Below are positions 59,332-64,000 of a DNA stretch of 64,000 bases, in pieces. Below the pieces are notes generated by a model. It was not told the origin of the DNA and did not search any database. It worked only from the letters and a program-made list of their open reading frames with translations. The translations under genes and the position numbers were made by a program. The stretch comes from Aquilaria yunnanensis. Taxonomy: Eukaryota; Streptophyta; Magnoliopsida; Malvales; Thymelaeaceae. Position 1 is the stretch's first letter, and each line of letters starts with the position of its first letter. The DNA lies in contig CM077597.1 in NCBI GenBank assembly GCA_039654915.1, positions 28,866,001 to 28,930,000 of the forward strand. Direction: 5' to 3'.

Positions 59332-59788
59332 AGGAAACTTTAGAAAACCCTTACCTTTTCCTAGAAATCCAATAAGCCTTAGATAATCTAAAAAATTAGG
59401 GTTTATGGTCTTCCTTAATGCTTCTGTTGGTTTCTCTTGCTTTCTCTTGATTGTTTGCAGTAAGGTGGCTATGGTGGATGGTGGAGGAGCAAGGAAGAAC
59501 CCTAGCTGCTGGGGGTTGAAAGATGGAAGAAGAAATGAAGGAAATAATCAAAGAAATACAGTCCAGGAAACTTTAGAAAACCCTTACCTTTTGTTGGAAA
59601 TGCATTAAACCTTTGATAAACCTGAAAATTAGGGTTTATGGTCTTCCTTCATGCTTCTATTGTTTTCTCTTTCTTTCTCTTGATTGTTTGCAGTAAGGTG
59701 GCTATGGTGGATGGTGGAGGAGCTTAAGAAAGAACCCTAGCTACTGGGGGTTGAAATATGGATGAAGAAATGAAAGAAATAATGATTT
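59332..59788 (+). repeat. Tandem duplication, two units of about 233-235 bases (right copy)
   Basis: Units start at 59,332 and 59,565. The first unit lacks two bases (GCTTAAGG has become GCAAGG) compared with the left copy. Confidence 0.8.
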
Positions 59789-60639
59789 TTCTTTAGTTTT
59801 TCCTTCTTTATTCTATCTTTGACCTTGGTGGCATATATGCAAATTTTTGAAACCTTGGCCAACAGTTGGACAGATTATATCCAACTATTTTGGCTAGGAA
59901 AATGGTGTTTTTGACCACCCTTAATGTTTTCAAAGGTCATTATAACGTTTAGACAAAAAGGTGGACACTTGGATCCTTAGTTGGCATTATCCCATAACTG
60001 ATCAACTTTGCCTTCTTAAGCACTTTGGTCCCCAACAATATCCTTAATTTGATCCATGTCCTTTCTTCATAATTCCATCCATGTCCTTTCCTCACAATTC
60101 CATCCATGTCCTTCCCATAGCCATCTTTAGAAATTTGTGCAATTGAGTACCCAACTTTTGTAACCTTACCATTTAGTCCATAGGTTTCATGAAAATTAGG
60201 CAATATGGTAATGCTTTCCTAAGGACCAAAATATCATTGTTTGTGCCACCTAAGCGAGTGTATATTGAATGCTTTACAATTCACAATTCATACACTATGG
60301 TGAAAATTAAAGCATATAAGTTTATGTCCTTATGATGTAATTTTTCCATTTTGTGAAGGTGGTAACATGAATAGGCCTAGTGAAAGTGAAGAGGAATTGA
60401 AGAGGATTGTTAGAGAATGGAGACAAAGAAGAAGAGATTAGAGGTTGTGATGATTGTTTCATGGGTTATGTCTTTTTTGTACCTTTCAATGCGAGAAGTG
60501 GTGTGAAAGACTAAGTGTACGTTATGGCAAAGCAGGTAGGCGGTGATATATAAGTAGAGACAGTGAAGGGATGTAATGGTGCAGCAGGGGTGTTTATTTT
60601 GCATATGTGGAGAAAGTAATGATGTGGTTGGTGTGTGCA

Positions 60640-61738
60640 GATATGTTTATATTTATAATTGCCTTTGAATTTGGTGTACAAATGCCTTACACAAAACCTT
60701 TTTTCAGCATTGGGAAATAGTTCCTTCATAGATACAATTAGACCCTACAATAAACAAGTAAAATAGTTAGAATAGTAAACACATACGTGACTAATTACCA
60801 TTGTTCTCACATGTCTTAACCTTTTGTTTGACATGAATGTCTAGTGCTTACTGATATCGATACCAAGTGCTTGACCTAGCTAGTACAAAAACCAACTCCA
60901 AGAGTCTCTACTCTCAACCTCAATAGCCCCATATGCAATGGGCCATATACAATCATTAGCATCACTTCCTATAGTAGCTAGCAACTGACCACCATAACTT
61001 CCTTTTAGAAAACATCCATCCGGGCTAATAATAGGCTTACACACAGTCAAGACACCACTTTTGGCACCACTTATGCATATAAAAACCCTCTGAAAAAATA
61101 ATTCATCAAGACCTAGCATCAAAACACTGTCTAGGTTTGTCCTCTTTATCTTACCCTCATAGTTTGCCAGTTTTGCATACTACTCAATATGATCCCCCCA
61201 TTAACTTTTGTAGTGCAACCTTTTTGGCCCTCTGAACCGTGGATCTACAAACTATAATGTTGAAATTTTTTATGACATAATCCACCAAGGTTGGCAATAG
61301 AATTTCAGTGTGTGCCGTTACAACATCAAGGTACTCCTTAGAAATCCATTCATAATCTTCCCACTTGCTTTTCACCACCATAACACATGAACTGACATTC
61401 TCAAGTCTCTTAATATGCACTGTTGGTCCATCCATATACTTTCCTGCAGTCAGCAATAAACCACACCCTTCTTGACATTCCACCTTTAACTTCATCTTAT
61501 CATTAAAACAAAAACGAAGCCCAACCTTGTTCCCTATTGAGTACTGCTTCACAGCTTTCCTCAAGACCTTAAAAAAGGGAAACACCATTCTTACTTTAAA
61601 GTGTGGGTCCTTTATATATGTTATAGGGTTAAATAGAGGAACACTTAAATTGTCTTCCTTACTGTCTTCATGCGTGCTATCCAACTCACCATCTAATGAA
61701 CCATAATCTGAGTCCCTCTTCTCATAAGTGTAGCCCAT
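60640..61738 (-). pseudogene. Mutator-like (MULE) transposase pseudogene (right copy)
   Basis: Duplicate of 11,310-12,409, but the first part is one unbroken frame of 184 codons (61,738-61,184) spanning the acidic leader and the MuDR N-domain. Here LLTAGKYMDGPTVHIKRL reads through where the left copy has lost one base. It still ends early at GGSY-stop, and the catalytic-domain piece (61,122-60,880; LDGCFLKGSYGGQLLATIG, IWPIAYGAIE) lies in another frame. The C-terminal half is absent, so it is also non-functional. Confidence 0.85.
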
Positions 61739-61854
61739 ACATTTGTTAGCATCTCATTAAGCAAGAAAGACATGCTAAGTAAAGTAAAGATGAGTTCCTA
61801 AGTGTGATTTGGCACATAAGCAACAACGAATTTACAAACGGCCTGATAGTTGAT

Positions 61855-62065
61855 AATTACCAATTGTCAAATGAATTTGTAGCTAACAACAATTTGATGC
61901 ATTGGTAAAAATTTGACCATTGCTACAAACTGTCTGACTTTAGACATTTGATAATTACCAATTGCTCCTCTACTAATGGCCAAACATTGAAAATTACCAA
62001 CAGCTCAAAATTTGGCCATTGATAAGATTATTACCAACACTTGGATTACCAATGACTAGTTACCA
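61855..62065. repeat. Short interspersed TTACCAA/TTGGTAA motif cluster (right copy)
   Basis: Duplicate of 12,525-12,735 with a few substitutions. Confidence 0.4.
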
Positions 62066-62068
62066 ACA

Positions 62069-64000
62069 AGCAAGTGGCATGACTAAAATTTTGATGAAAT
62101 TAAGGTTGTGTAAGGATTTTGTACTAATTAAGTTAAGACTATAAGTTATTCTAGCTCCTAGAACCATCGTTTGAAGACAAGTGCAAAAATTGCACAAAGT
62201 GTTCAAATGAGCTAGGTATGTCTTAAGTGATTTAGGTGTCCAAGAGCCTAAGTATAGGAGGCATAAAAACATTCTTTGGAACCAAGAAGGGATGGCTTTG
62301 AGAGTGTGCCAAGTGGCAAAAGGGAAAAAAAAAGAACTTGAGGGCCAAGAGGCAAGAAATCAAGAAATAGGCTTTAGTGGAGTTGGTGAGATATTTTTTC
62401 AAGTGTTGATCTCCATCCTCCATCTCTTTCTTGACAATTTTCATAGCTCTCCCTCTCCAGGAGCTTGCCTACTTCAAACCCTCCCAATCTCACAAATTTC
62501 TAGCAAAATTTGCATGTCCCAAAGTGAATTCAAGAAGCCTTTAACTCATTCTTGGTGCATTTCCTTCAATTTAGCTCCTTGCTACTTGTTTTGGGCATAA
62601 ACCCTAAGGTAAGCTTCTTAATTTCATTTTAGCTAGTTATAATTTGTTTGACTAGCTAGAAATGTTCTTGATTTAAAGTCCTTGGTGCTATATCACTTTG
62701 GTTTTAGGCTTGGAACTCAAGAAAGCTAAGTTTAGCGCAAGTGTGCTTATGATGCTTGTGTTTTATTCTTGCCTAGTAGCTAAATTTGAGGTACAAGTTC
62801 AAGTTAATCTAGCTCAAATAATGCATAGAAATCTATTATTACATGTTGGAACAATGTAGAAAGAAGACCCATTTGAATTAGCCTTGGGGATATGTTGATT
62901 GAGCAAGTTTTGTGCAAGATAGCAAAAGTGCACGAAATGTTGTCTAACAATTGGCTACTCTTCGCCAATGTTGAAGACACATCACCATCAAGTTGTTAGA
63001 ATTCCAATGGCTTGTTGCCCTTGGTGATGCGTCACCAAAATCACACCCCTTAAGCTAGGGGCACATTAAGAATGTCTTAATCTCTCGGTTAACATCCCTA
63101 GGCTATTCTAAGATGTTTCATAGCTTTGCCTGGGTCTAAAACTCATTCCTAAGTTAAGGATTATCAATTATTTAAGTGGTAGATAAGTGGCGTTGTTAAA
63201 GTAGGGTTAAGAAGAGTGGCTAAGGGGGTAAAAGTGCCCAAGTTGCCAATGAGGCACTAAAGGGATAAAAGTGGGTTTCGAAGTCTTCGTTGGCCCCAGT
63301 GAGAGGTCTTAGACCTTTAGGGAAGTGAAGAAGAAAGCTAGGAGGATCCTAACCAAACCATGTGGTTTGCTAAGTGATCCATTAAGGATCGAGCTTGGCA
63401 AGTTGGACCACATAAGATGGCTACCTTACACTATAAGTTAAGGGAAAGACGGGTAAATTTTGAGTGGAGGTGATGACCTACTCTAGGGCCCGTAAGTGGG
63501 ACTTAAGGGAGGTCAACGATTTAGGATATAAGAACCAATGTCTCAAGTACCTTTGCTATTGCGGAATAGGGCCCTAGTGCCCTGATTTGCTAACACTGGT
63601 AGGCTCTTTGGGAACTATAATCCTACCATTGGTTACAATTGGCTAGTTATTACTTATTAAGTATCTTAAATCATTATGTGCAATTGGTTACTTAGCCTAT
63701 GCAGCATAGAAAATATGCATGCATCGTCCTGGCTATACAATAAAAATTAAATAAAAATAACATTGAAAATAGTGCCAAGGCAATTAACAAAAACATAATT
63801 CGAAATGAGCCAAGATGTAAAACTTTAGATGCATTAACTTCAAGTAACAATTAGGTGCAGACGTTCAAACTTATATGCACCCAAATGTCATACACACCAA
63901 TGAACACTAGTACAGGTAAGATTTAATTTGAAAAATGTCATACATTCAATAGTGACAACAATATCCACTAAGATCCATCTTTAGCTTTCCACTTGAGCAA
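62069..64000 (+). repeat. LTR-like fragment array (right copy)
   Basis: Duplicate of 12,740-14,682. About 11 bases are missing near 63,888 between two TGT triplets, a pattern that fits slippage deletion. The window ends while the two copies still match. Confidence 0.6.

Larger units (their letters stand above)
49345..64000 (+). repeat. Segmental duplication, right copy (direct repeat)
   Basis: Direct partner of bases 1-14,682. Base 49,345 is only where the match to window base 1 begins, not a breakpoint: it lies inside an Athila-like element (44,890-53,528) that continues to the left without a break. The right side ends at the window edge while still matching. Feature order and spacing are the same as in the left copy. 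Whether this is a genomic tandem duplication of a unit of about 49.3 kb or a haplotype duplication in the assembly cannot be decided from the sequence alone. Confidence 0.97.

Noticed and set aside
1..64000. tRNA, rRNA genes, CRISPR arrays, bacterial-type operons
   Set aside because: None seen. The TGGTATCAGAGC matches are retroelement or viral primer sites, not tRNA genes.

Overview
This is nuclear DNA of a flowering plant, most likely a eudicot. It is AT-rich and packed with decayed retrotransposons of plant-specific types (Athila-like and chromovirus-like Ty3/Gypsy elements, a TRIM-like short LTR element), a Mutator-like transposase, Stowaway-type MITEs and an endogenous plant pararetrovirus. 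I cannot name the species. There are no bacterial operons, ribosome binding sites or CRISPR arrays. The only candidate host coding region is a short Asn/Gly/Trp-rich ORF, present twice.

The main architectural feature is a direct duplication. Bases 1-14,682 recur, nearly identical, at 49,345-64,000. The offset drifts from 49,344 to 49,318 through small indels. Both copies run off the window, so neither breakpoint is visible. Each copy holds, in order: the 3' half of an Athila-like element ending in a 3' LTR; about 2.4 kb of AT-rich spacer; the Asn/Gly/Trp-rich ORF with a TATA box and poly(A) signal; a 235-bp tandem repeat inside an LTR-like fragment; a minus-strand Mutator-like transposase pseudogene; and more LTR-like fragments. 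It may be a real tandem segmental duplication, or two haplotypes placed end to end by an assembler.

Between the copies, 14.7-23.5 kb is a tangle of LTR-like fragments, several being inverted copies of fragments in 9-15.9 kb. An endogenous caulimovirid fills 23.7-31.2 kb. It has movement protein, coat protein with zinc knuckle, protease, reverse transcriptase and RNase H regions in one broken polyprotein frame, then a second long frame overlapping its end, then an intergenic region split by a MITE, and a tRNA-Met-type primer site. The two-frame layout fits Florendovirus better than a single-ORF petuvirus. It is dead: many stops, several frameshifts and a changed RT catalytic motif.

From 31.2 to 44.9 kb lie two minus-strand chromovirus integrase tails, each running into a polypurine tract and LTR start; a dispersed repeat split by a 4.1-kb TRIM-containing insertion flanked by a 5-bp duplication; a second Stowaway MITE; and microsatellites. 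A complete Athila-like element without pol occupies 44,890-53,528 and leads into the second copy of the duplication. No genes here act together in a host pathway; the window records successive insertion, decay and duplication.
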